Assembly (NCBI RefSeq): GCF_030867145.1 | Contig: NC_134429.1 | Location: 20,569,115 to 20,633,114 of the forward strand | Length of the DNA stretch: 64,000 nucleotides | Reading direction: 5' to 3' | From: Opisthocomus hoazin | Taxonomy: Eukaryota; Chordata; Aves; Opisthocomiformes; Opisthocomidae | Shown here: in pieces, positions 50,160-59,685 of the stretch | Layout: each line of letters starts with the position of its first letter | Position numbering within the stretch: position 1 is the first letter of the stretch | Program-made: the position numbers and the translations under genes | The notes under the pieces: generated by a model | The model's input: the letters and a program-made list of their open reading frames with translations, nothing else | Databases searched by the model: none | Told to the model about the DNA's origin: nothing

Positions 50160-50205
50160 TCAGGCAGAGGTCCCTTCCAACCCCTACCATTCTGTGATTC
50201 TGTGA
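50160..50205 (+). mobile_element. CR1 LINE, extreme 3' end
   Basis: CAGAGGTCCCTTCCAACCCCTACCATTCTGTGATTCTGTGA is the CR1 3' terminus with two ATTCTGTG tail units. Only about 45 bases are present, so the insertion was very strongly 5'-truncated or later deleted. Confidence 0.88.
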
Positions 50206-51939
50206 AATGCTGCCAGCAAGCAGTGGTGAGCTTTTCTCAGGGAAGTGTGATTGGAGGGGCTTCAACAGATCGATAGAATGAAAGTAATCTGCCATGCCTT
50301 AGCTAGGTAATTTAGGAGTTTTTCCTTCCCAAGTGTATTCCTCTAGGAAAACCATTTTTAAGGCATTGAGTAAGCACTATTATTCAGCAAGACTTGTTTG
50401 ACCCAGGTATCAAATTAATTTTTCACTTTTAATGCTATACCAACAGTAAAAGCCTTTCTCCTACACAGAATGTAGATTGGTGCTTTCATTTTTTGATGGG
50501 GAATAGTGAGTATGTCTGGTGCTTTCCAAAACGTAGTGCTCCTTCCTCAGAGGTTCTGCTCTTTCCTCTGTTTTAACGCAAGTCTTCGCAGGAACAAACC
50601 CAGTGGAACATGAGTCACTGTAGGAACAAGCATCTGGGCAAGGTGGGCTCCTGGCTTATAAATGGTACAATTGTAGATACAGAAGAGCAAAGACTGCCCT
50701 GGTTGGAAAGCTGGCTGGAAAATAGTGGTCGTAAGGTAGACATTTATATTCATAAAAACCATTGGATATTTTGTATATATTTGCATTTAAATTTCTAACC
50801 ACTTCTTAAAAAATGGAGCTTGGTTTTTAACTATTCACCAATTAGTTTATCACTAGCTGTGCCTCGTTCTAACAAGGAAACTGCTGGGCTGCTGTGGGAT
50901 TGCCACAAGTTCTCGTGCTGCCAGTTTGTGAGCCAAGAACCCAGCAGTGAGGGTGAAGAGCCGGGAGATCTGGCTTTGGATGTTTGAGCTCTGTGCCTTA
51001 AAGCAGGTGCAGGGGGGGCTGTGGGGAACCGTGGGTGTCTGAATGCAAAGACCAAAACTCTGACAGGTGTTCCCAGCACCATCTTCTGAGACTGCAACCC
51101 AAATCTCTTACAGTGATAAGTAGTTTATTCTTCCACCTGCAAAAAGAAACAAAAATGTGCATGTGTGATTGGAGAAAGATTTCTCTATCAATTACTTAAA
51201 CATGCTGCTTTTCCCTCTGAAATTAATTGCATCCCTCTGTAGAGTAAGAATACCTGTCAGGAAACATTTCAGTGGCTTCAAGAATTCTCATCTCCTCCGT
51301 GGAAATTAAACCAAAACCTTGCAAAGTTTAACACTAAATATGTGGATGAAGGAGAAACAAGAACGAGCAGCAGGACAGGCAGCTGGGAGCACAAGCACTG
51401 CCGTGATGTGCTTAAGCTCTGGTGGTTCTTCCCTGTGCCCTCAGCACAAAGCTGCTCCTTCCTGCGCTGGATCATGCTGTCTCGTGTGTGTGACTTGGGC
51501 TGAATGATGACTTGTCACTGATGTGATACTGGGGGGGAAAAAAATTGTCAAATCATTATTTTCCAGTGATGAAAAGCATTTTTTAAAAATTCTCTAGCCT
51601 GTAACAACACTGATGTGACAATTAGCTGGACAGCAATATGTGAGATGGGGGGGAGATGACCCAGACTGATGCCTGGTGTAATCCTGCTCAGCTCAGTGAG
51701 TTGTACTCGAGGAATGAAGTTGACTCATTCTTCCTGGATACAATCCACCTCGCATGGAAATGGATGGAATTCTTTCTCTTGCGCTTTAACACGTGTTCTT
51801 ACTGTTACTTTCTACTGTCGGTCTCTGTTAATTGGTAAACCTAAATGAGCTCTTGATGCCCTACAGTTTAAAAAAAATGATTTTTGGTACTGCTGGCTTT
51901 GCCTCAGACTGGAGACACCGGTCACTTAAGGGGGGCCAT
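50206..51939. other. Intergenic stretch, nothing recognised
   Basis: Only short, motif-free frames were found. The sequence is of ordinary composition and leads into the G+C-rich domain that starts beyond 51,940. Confidence 0.55.
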
Positions 51940-52335
51940 AAATCCTTCCCTGCCCCCGGGTGCAATCTGCAGACCCCAGGGCAGGGGCCCTTTGTGCCCA
52001 CTCGTGTTATTCCGGTGCTGCTCGCGAGGCTGGCGGGGAGCGGGCCAGGGACCTGCGGGGGCAATGAGGGGTGCTGGGGGGGGCAGGGGGAGGACACCAC
52101 TCACACCCCCCCCAAAGCCATGGGGCTGCCGCGCCCTGCGTGATGCTCCCGAGCTTTGCGGGGCTGCCCCACGCGTGGGGCCGGCCCGGGGTCTGTCCGT
52201 GTGTCCTCCCCCACCCCCGTGCATTGCGCACCCGCGCTGCGGAGCGAAGCGTGACGGCAAAATCACATCTCACCCCATCAGTCGCCCCTTTTCCCTCTGC
52301 CCCCGGCCCCGGAGTGCTGCTCCCAACCGCAGTTT
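51940..52335. promoter_or_regulatory. CpG-rich patch ahead of the PRDM16 domain
   Basis: Dense CpG and G+C (for example GAGCGAAGCGTGACGG and CCCACGCGTGGGGCCGGCC) over about 400 bases, separated from the main domain by AT-rich sequence. It could be an outlying island of the PRDM16 regulatory region. No transcript start can be assigned. Confidence 0.4.
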
Positions 52336-53747
52336 TTGTAAGGTGGTTTTTTTTTTTTAAAAGCTGCTTTGTATTAAATGAATGAAATATGGTCGTGTCC
52401 CGCCAGGTCCCTGTTTGCTTCCCTCACGCACCTTTGTGGAAAGGAGTTCATCGTACCCGGGGTGCCGCCGGCTCCCCGCAGTTTGTCGCAGGGAGTCCTG
52501 CATCCTCAGCTCGCGGGGTCATCATCTTTTCACCTTAAAAAGAAAAACGCGGGGATGGGGGGAGAGGGGAGGGGAGATTTGAAGGCAGAGAACCCGTCCC
52601 GCTTTCGAAAACCCAGCGAGGATTGCAGTCTGCGGTTCTCTCATGCTTGCAGAGCCGCTTCTGGCTTCGCCCGCCGTGAAAGCCTCGCTGCTTGCATTTG
52701 TTCTGCTGTGGGAGAACAACACCTCTTGAGCACCAGGACCATTTTCAGGTGTATTTGTAGCAGATAGGTGTTTCTGAAGCGCACAGCTCTGTTGTTAGCG
52801 TTTAAGGAAAAAAAGGAGCTTTTGGAAAAGGGTTTGATCCTTTACTTTTCCTGTTTGGTAGAAAAAAAATGTTCTTAATTATGACTTGGGGGGCGGGAGG
52901 AGATGCTTGGAAAGCTCTTCCAGAAAAGTAATTCTAAACAGTGAAAAAGGGGGGGGGAAGCTCTATGATGTTTTATTTTAATAATCCTTTGCAGGCATGT
53001 GAGCCGTTCTCTGGAAAAAAAAAGTTTCAGGAAAAAGGCACGAACAATACAGCCTTTAAAACCAAATCTGCAAACTTCTGAGAATATGCCCTCTGATTGA
53101 ATACACCGGATTTCTCTCCCGAGCGAAGGGGCAGGTTTTGTTCGTTTGGACAGTCTTTGAATACTGTTCTAAAACTTCTTTCAAGTGGGAACTGAAGAGA
53201 GAAATGTTAAGTTCTGCGAGGAGACAATAAGTTAGCATCTTTGAACCGGGTCCCCTGCATGCAAATAAGGCTTTTTGGCAATTTGGGGAAGTTTTAATTG
53301 GAAGGTGGAAGCATGTAAAAAAGATAAGGCTATGTGGAAACTGAATCGGTAAGAACCACCCTGCTGCTCGGCGGGGAAGCCGGGGTACCGGCTTGGGGGG
53401 ACCCCGAGGCTGCCCCTGTCCCCCCCTGCCAGCCCTCGCCCCTCTGCCCTCTTCTCCCCCCGCTCTCGAGTGGCAGCCCCCCAAAGGGATCTCGTAAATA
53501 AATCCATCGGTTTAAAGTTTCTATAATTTTCACCTAATTAATTTTATTTTTTTCTTTTGGCGTGCAGGCTCCCCCGCCCCCCCGGACCGTGGTGTCGGGC
53601 CGGGCCCAGCCAGCCCCGGGCCGCTTTCTCCCCGCTCGAGGCTTGGGATTAGTGGTCGGGATCCTCATTTCCCATAGCCGTAAAAGGTCTTGAACTCAAT
53701 TAATAGCTAATAATTATACAGCCGGCTCCGCCGCAGCCGTCGGGAGC

Positions 53748-53766
53748 GGGGGGGGGGGGGGGGGGG
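53748..53766 (+). repeat. Poly-G run, 19 bases
   Basis: An uninterrupted G run follows GTCGGGAGC. Such runs can form G-quadruplexes and often vary in length between assemblies. An AT-rich homeodomain-like string (TTAATAGCTAATAATTATAC, from 53,699) ends some 30 bases upstream. Confidence 0.95.
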
Positions 53767-54389
53767 AAGCAAGCGACGCGGGCGCGTAACCTGCGCGGGG
53801 GGCTGGGGAGGGCAGTATCGCCCCGGAGACTGACACCCCCCCCCCCCATCCCCGAGCAGACCCGGGGGGCACAAGGGGGCTCCCGCCGGGGCGGGGGGCG
53901 AGCCGGGAGGGCAGCGAGCTCCGGCCGGCCGGCGAACGGAATCTGGGCGGGTTTCGGTTCACCCGCCTCCACCCTCCCCCCCCTCCGTGAAACTTAATTA
54001 AAGCGATCTCCCCTCGGGCTGCCAGCCCCGGTGCCGGCGGCCGGGCCGAAGGCAGCGGAGTCTTCCTCTGGCTGGCGGCCGGGGGTTCCCGCGGGGAGCG
54101 GGCTCGGCTCGCTGCGGGAGGGGAGGCGATGCCAACCCGCTGCGGGGCCGCAGAACGCCCCGGTTCGGCTGGAAAACACCCCAAAATCCCGCGCCGAGCA
54201 CCCGCTTCCCGGTGCCGCCTCCCGCAGCGGGGGGACCCCCCCAGGGACCCCCGGGGGAGGAGGGAGACCCCCAGGGGAGGAGGGGGACCCCCCCCAGGGA
54301 AGGGGCAGCCCTGCCCCGAGCCCCCGGGGACTCGGGCTCCTTCCACCGCGCCTCCGCTCGCCGCATCCCAGCGCCCCGTCGTTGCCATT

Positions 54390-54790
54390 TCGCTTTCATT
54401 TGGCAAGCGCTCTCCCGGCAAAAATATTTTGATCAAACGTCTGGGGAAAAATTGCTATAACTCCTTAATTTCCCTTCATTCCGAGAGACCGTCGTGATTA
54501 AAACTGCTGTGTTTACACCCGCCGAAAACTGTCTGTTCTCGGGCTGGCGTCGGGAAGGCAGCAGCGCGCGATCTTTTACGATTGTAATTATAATACCGTT
54601 CGAGTTAGATATTCAAATGTAAATGTTGCTTTTCTTTTGACGACTTCGTATTTTAGGGCGTGCGTTTTTACCTTACCCTGGACCGGCAAGGCGTAGCCTC
54701 GCACGGCGGAGTGTAACGAATTCGTAGGAATTCTTATAGCTGAGCGTGTTTTTTGAAAAATCTTAAATGGCAATTTACACGGTGTTTTTT
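54390..54790. promoter_or_regulatory. AT-rich, CpG-containing segment, candidate conserved element
   Basis: Within the G+C-rich domain, this 400-base segment is AT-rich yet keeps CpGs. Strings include ATTGTAATTATAATACCG, GTCGTGATTAAAAC and TTAGATATTCAAATG. Such a contrast commonly marks a constrained enhancer or an upstream promoter. Homeodomain-type TAATTA cores are visible. The function is inferred from composition only. Confidence 0.35.
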
Positions 54791-57700
54791 CATGGCCGGA
54801 GGAGCCAGTGTTTGCTTCTAGAAATAAGGGGGGGGGGGGGGGAAGTCTGATAAAGGCATTTTGATGCGGAGAGCGATTTCTGCGCAGCTCGAGTGTCAGG
54901 ACAGCAGCGAGCACGCACGGGTTTTGCGCTGGTGCCCCCCCCCCCCTGCCCCCGTGAATTTCATTGCTAAGAGGACCAGGAGGGTGACCCGGTATTTTTT
55001 TTTCCTGTAGGAAATGCAGACATTTCTGCCTTTCTCAGAGCGGTGTTTCTGCTGGAGCCTCTCAAAGGCTTTCAATGATTTTTAAACCGAGGAGCGCGCA
55101 AATCGCCCGCTTCAGGAGTGGAGCTGCTCGGGTCCCCCGGCTGAGGGAGACCCCGCACCCAGCCTGGGTCGGTGTTTCCCTGCCCGCAAAAGGGGCTGGA
55201 GCCCCGCAACCGGCCCCGCAGCCCCCGGCCCGGCCCCACGAGCTGCCCGCCCCTTGCAGCTGCCCGCTGATGGCTTTAATATATATTTTTTTTTAATTTT
55301 TATTTTATTTTTCTTTGCCTCGGCCGCTGCGGGCGGGGAGCCGACGAACTCGGCGGGGGGCACGGCCCCCCCCGCAGCCCCGGGGCTGTCCTCAGGTGCC
55401 CCCGGGCGCCGGCCCCACGCGGGACAGGGGGCTCCGGCCGCGGCCGAAAGGCGTTGAAATTCCTGGGCACCGGCGGGGCTGCGGGGCGAGCTGCCCTCTG
55501 CGTGGGTCGAAGGCAGACCCTCATTACAGCGTGGCGGGTGTGTGTGTGCTTTCTCCGCTTATTAACGGCAGATTAGGAAGGGGGGGGCAAAAAATAAGTC
55601 TCTGGGGAAGCGTGTGACATTGTCACCGCCTAATCCGTCCGGGGCTGGCTGGCCCTGCCGGCGAGCAGCCCCGTCGGAGGCCACCGGGACCCTGCGTAGT
55701 TTATAATGTTAATTCTCGCTCTAATCGTCACGCAGAAACAACGAGTGGTTCACGCGCAAATCCTCGGGAAGGGGAAGGGGTTGCTCTGCGCGCGCGGCAG
55801 CTCCCGGACCGCCTCGACCGCTTTTAATCTTCTTTACCGCTTAAAAATATTTTGGGCTCGGACCTGCGGAGTCCCGCCTGGAGCCGGTTCCCAAAGCCGG
55901 CCGCGTAAAATGCGCGGGGAAGCTGCGCTGAAAACGCCAAGCCACCCACCTGTAAATTATGGCCGCGCCAGCCCCCCCATTTCCCCCCTCCCCAGAGGTG
56001 CGGGGACCCCCGCGAAGGGCGCGGGGCAGGCGGCGAGCTGCGTGGTGCGGGGAGGAAGGGGCGAACAGGGGCCGGGGAGGAGGCTGGAAACCCCCGACGG
56101 GCGGATCCCGCTGCCGCCGGCTCGGCTGAGCCCCGGGGGGCTCGGGGGGTCCCTCTGCCCCGACACGCGTGGGGTGGGAAGTGGGAAGGCGGCTCGTTTC
56201 CCCGGAGGAGAGCGTTAGGAAGGCTCGGCGGAGCAGCGGCCGCCTCCGGGGGAGACTTTTATGGTTTTTCTTTTCTTTTTTCCCCCCTCCAGCCCGCTCC
56301 GGGTCTGCCCCACGCTGGCCTTGGGGAGAGCCCCTCGCCGACACGCGTGTCTGCGGGGTTGCTTGCGTGGCTGGGGCCGCCGGCTTCCCCCGGCCCCCTG
56401 CTCCCTTCCTCCACGCCGATTAATTAGCTGTCCCGCGTGGAAGCCGCACGCAGACAGGTGCAGGCTGTAAAAGCCAGTGGCAGCCGCGGGATAGGAGCCC
56501 CGGGGTGGGGGGGTGTCAGGCTTCCACCCGTGACAAAAATCTCGGCAGGGGCCGGAGGGACGGGCGGGTCGGGCCCCGGAGCCTCCCCTGCCCTCGCCAC
56601 CAGCCGTGCTGCCTTCAGAGCATTTTTTGGGGGGGCTTAAATCGAGCTTGAACCGCAACGGCCTGCCCGGTGCGGGAGGGGACACTGCTCGTGGTGGAGG
56701 TGGCAGCGCGTCCCCTCCCGCACGTCCCGCAGCCCGCCGCCAGCACACCCCGACACCCCCGCTTAAAAATTCGTTCCTTGTTTGGGTTTTTTTTTTATCC
56801 TTTTCCTTTTTTTCCCCCATTTTTTCCCCCTCCCTCTTCCCGCCGGGGCCGTGCCCGCCGAGCCGCTCCCGCAGCCGGGGCGAGCCAGAAACGCGGGGAA
56901 GGGATGGCGGGGGCGAGGGGAGGGCAGCCCCAGCCCCCGGCTCTCCCGGCGGCTTTGCAATCGCTCCTCGGGGGCTTCGTTCGCAGAACCGCCAGCTACA
57001 GCGGGGAGGAACACCCCGCACCCCCCCCCCCGTACACCCCCGAAAACGTTTTGCGTCCCCCAAAACCTCAGCGAGCGGGTCCGCCGTTGCGTGCTCATTT
57101 AATTGGTTATAGGAGCTGTTTCCTAGGGAAATCTGCGTTCCTGGGGGGGGGAAACTGCAGGCCGGGGGTGGGGGGTCTGCAGGAAAACAAAAGCCGGGCT
57201 TGTGGCGGGGCAGGGCTGCGGGCTGCCGTGCCCCCCGCTTCCAGCCCGGCCGCCCGTCCCTCGGTGCCCGCGGGTTTCCCGGCTCGGGGTGGGGTGTACC
57301 GGGCACCTGGGCATCCCCCCGCCTCCTCTCCCCGCGGGTCTGGGGGCTGCGCTTCGGTCCGTGCGGGGCCGGCGCTGGAAGGACGCGGAGAGACCAGCCG
57401 GGACGTCTGCGGGCTGCGATCGGCCCGTCCCGCGGCAGCCGGGTGCGGGGATGCGGGAGGCAGCCGGGGTCGCTGGGTGAACTGGTGCGGTGAATGGGAA
57501 ACGTCGGCCCTCTCCTTCCACCGGGGGGGCTCGGCGGGGCCGGTCAGCCCGTTCTCCCGGCCCCGGGGGGCCCGGCGGGTCCCCCCTCGGAGGGATTTTT
57601 GTGCTCCGCCACCCCCCTTCCCCTCCACGCCGGCTCCCAGGTAGCGCCTGCAAGGGCCCGGCTCCTGTTCGCAATTAAAGAGTTTATTAAGGGGAGGGGG

Positions 57701-57889
57701 GGGAACCGGTAATTAGGCAGAATCTTCCCCCCCCCCCGCCCCTCGCAGTTCCACCTGCAGGGCAGGGGTGCAGCCGGCGGCCCGGCTCCCAGCAGAGCCC
57801 TGGGGCGATGGGAGGGCTGCGGGGTCCCCGCTCCCCAGCCCCGCGACGGCAGCGAGCCGTTACGGAGGCGCGCGTTTTCTTCCCCCCCC

Positions 57890-58030
57890 CCTCTCCATAT
57901 TAATCTCATTAAATCCTACCTTTCAACCTTCTTCCGTGACCATCTGACCTGGCCACTTGAATTAAAATAGCGCTTTCTCCGCAGTCAAAGGCAGCACATC
58001 AATCACCGCGCTATTTACACTCCGCTCCTC
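57890..58030. promoter_or_regulatory. AT-rich segment, candidate conserved element
   Basis: A 140-base low-G+C break reads ATATTAATCTCATTAAATCC, then CTTGAATTAAAATAGCGC and CACATCAATCACCGC. It includes an ATCAATCA string resembling PBX/HOX sites and a TCAAAG string resembling TCF/LEF sites. The sharp boundary against flanking poly-C suggests constraint, but alignment is needed to confirm it. Confidence 0.35.
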
Positions 58031-58580
58031 GCTTCAAAGCGGCTCTGCCCGAGCTCTCGCTACCTTCTCTCCCGGGGGGGGACGGGCAGGTCCCGGGGGG
58101 CTTGGGGGGGGGCTTCTATATATTTTTTCCTCCTTCCTCTTCCCCCCTTTCCGCCCTCTTCCCGGCTTCCCCCGTCCCTCGGGAGCGCTCCCGGCCGCGC
58201 TGCCTTCACCTGAAACGAGCCAGAGAGCGGCGCGGACCCCCCCCCCCTCACCCCGCTCCCGCGGGAGCTGCGCGGTGCCCCGGGGGTGGGGGGCGAGGGC
58301 CGGGACCCCCCAGCTCCGCACCCCGGCGCTACCCGGGGAGAGGCCCCGGGGCCGAGCGGCTCCGCGCCCCGCCGGTCTGTGCCCCCCCCCCATCACCCCG
58401 GGGAGCGGGGAGGGGGGGGGGTGTCCGCGTTCTGGCTCAAAACCTGCGTAAAGGCGGGCGAGACAGCGGAGGCTGCCGGGGGGGGGGGGGGGAATATTCT
58501 GCGGGAGACGCGAGAAATGCCGGCGGAACATAAAGTGCAAATCACGTTATTTTAAAAGTTCTGCGAGCCCCTGAGCCGAA

Positions 58581-58604
58581 GGGGGGGGGGGGGGGGGGGG
58601 GGGG
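58581..58604 (+). repeat. Poly-G run, 24 bases
   Basis: An uninterrupted run of 24 G lies about 640 bases upstream of the PRDM16 start codon, with a shorter 15-G run at 58,478-58,492. It may be a G-quadruplex former. The length may be unreliable. Confidence 0.95.
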
Positions 58605-58639
58605 AGAGAAAGTAAAAAGGGGTAAAAAGGAAGAAAACA

Positions 58640-58830
58640 CAGGCAGACGCTGGCTGAGAAGTTACTGTAAATACATATTTTTCAGGTTAAAAATAAAAGC
58701 ACGTCTAAAATAGGTACAATGACGCGATGACACCCGTTAACAAACTCTCTACAGCATTGCCGTTTAGTAGCAGTAATAATAATAATAAGATAATGATAAT
58801 CACCTCTTTACGGGATGGCACCTTGATCCT
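58640..58830. promoter_or_regulatory. AT-rich proximal segment upstream of PRDM16
   Basis: This segment holds ACTGTAAATACATATTTTTC, an (AAT)n-like stretch at about 58,775-58,792 and GGTACAATGACGCGATGAC, the latter containing a near-CRE TGACGCGA string. It sits 400-580 bases ahead of the coding start, between poly-G and poly-A tracts, in the likely core or proximal promoter. No TATA box with proper spacing can be assigned. Confidence 0.35.
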
Positions 58831-58991
58831 GAAATATTGTCCGGTGTGTAAGGTCAGTGTGCGGAGGGTTAGGAGCGGAGAGGGCTGATTTTTTCTTAAA
58901 GGGGCAGATCAGGGGAAGGCTGCGGCGGTGCCGGGAGAGAGGAGGTGGGGGGAGATAAGTGGTGTGAAGAAGAGGATAGGACAGGGGAAAG

Positions 58992-59029
58992 AAAAAAAAA
59001 AAAAAAAAAAAGAAGAAAAAAAAAAAAAA
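58992..59029 (+). repeat. Poly-A tract (A20, GAAG, A14)
   Basis: Two A runs separated by GAAG lie about 200 bases before the PRDM16 ATG. CCACCCCACCACCAACCACC follows directly. The tract may be promoter or 5' UTR. A-tracts of this size exclude nucleosomes, which would suit a promoter. Confidence 0.9.
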
Positions 59030-59094
59030 CCCACCCCACCACCAACCACCCCTGATGATGATGAATACATTGGAAAGTTTTTTTGGCCCTGGTG

Positions 59095-59222
59095 AGGGTG
59101 TCAGATTGAATGCTCTGTGCGCATGTGCGAAGGTGTCCAAACTGACAATGCTTGGGAGATGAAGATAGTGTGTAGCTGCTTCTGGGCTCGGGGAGGAGGA
59201 GAGGCATCCGCCGGCCGGCACC
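59095..59222 (+). promoter_or_regulatory. PRDM16 proximal promoter / 5' UTR
   Basis: This is the sequence directly before the start codon. It contains GTGCGCATGTGCG, which resembles an NRF1 site, and ends CCGGCCGGCACC before ATG, a good initiation context. Its lower G+C and presumed conservation suit a 5' UTR. The transcription start is not determined. Confidence 0.5.
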
Positions 59223-59259
59223 ATGCGATCCAAGGCGCGGGCGAGAAAACTGCCCAAAA
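59223..59259 (+). CDS. PRDM16: PRDM16 first coding exon (partial gene)
   Basis: ATG CGA TCC opens MRSKARARKLPK, followed by one base of the next codon and the donor GTAGGT at 59,260. Human PRDM16 begins MRSKARARKLAKS and its paralogue MECOM (MDS1 exon) MRSKGRARKLA, so identity and the phase-1 junction are strongly supported. Only this exon is in the window; the PR domain, zinc fingers and repression motifs lie beyond a long first intron. PRDM16 is a nuclear zinc-finger transcriptional regulator. It has been reported as a histone H3K9 methyltransferase, and it controls brown-fat versus muscle fate, blood and neural stem cells and craniofacial development. This start produces the PR-domain-containing long form. 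The basic N-terminal peptide is shared by the family. The ACTRT2-like genes lie 26 kb upstream on the same strand. Confidence 0.93.
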
Positions 59260-59654
59260 GTAGGTCCTCTCCCTCCCTTCCTCCGCGCACCCGGGCCGGG
59301 GCGGGGGGGGGGGGGGGGCTCGGAGCCGGGCCGGGGGGCTGCAGCCCCGCTCCCTCCCCGCCGCGGCCGAGCCGACCGGCCCCGTCCGCGCCGAGACCGG
59401 GCGTCCCTCACCGCTCCGCGCTGCCCCGCACCGCGCTACGGCGGGGCTCGGCGGGCGGCGCGGGGCCGGGGGGGGGGGCGGAGGGGGGGGGGGGGGGAAG
59501 CGAAAGTTAGCTGGAAGTTGACGAAAGGGGATAGCAACTTTTTTTTTTTTATTGAGCCGTTCCAAGTCTTGTGAAATCATATTCCCGGCTCTTGAAATAG
59601 TGGGCGCTAGAGGCCTGCGATTGGCGTCTGATGGGAGCGCCTGGGGGACCTGAG

Positions 59655-59656
<2 letters not shown>

Positions 59657-59685
<29 letters not shown>
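59657..59685 (+). repeat. Poly-G run, 29 bases
   Basis: An uninterrupted run of 29 G on the coding strand lies about 400 bases into intron 1. It is the longest homopolymer in the window. In the nascent RNA it could form a G-quadruplex and favour R-loops. Its exact length is open to sequencing error. Confidence 0.95.

Noticed and set aside
53714-54436. 240-codon minus-strand frame, Gly/Pro-rich
   Set aside because: It is a G+C composition artefact crossing a poly-G run. No domain or splice context was seen.
56215-57644. Overlapping 320-360-codon open frames on both strands, rich in Pro, Arg, Gly and Ala
   Set aside because: They lie in the CpG domain where stop codons are rare by composition. 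The protein composition is low-complexity and differs between strands only as expected from complementary DNA.
59260-59510. Continuation of the PRDM16 start frame past residue 13
   Set aside because: The frame continues into poly-G DNA with Pro/Arg-rich residues unlike PRDM16. The GTAGGT donor at 59,260 and the known family exon boundary explain it as intron.
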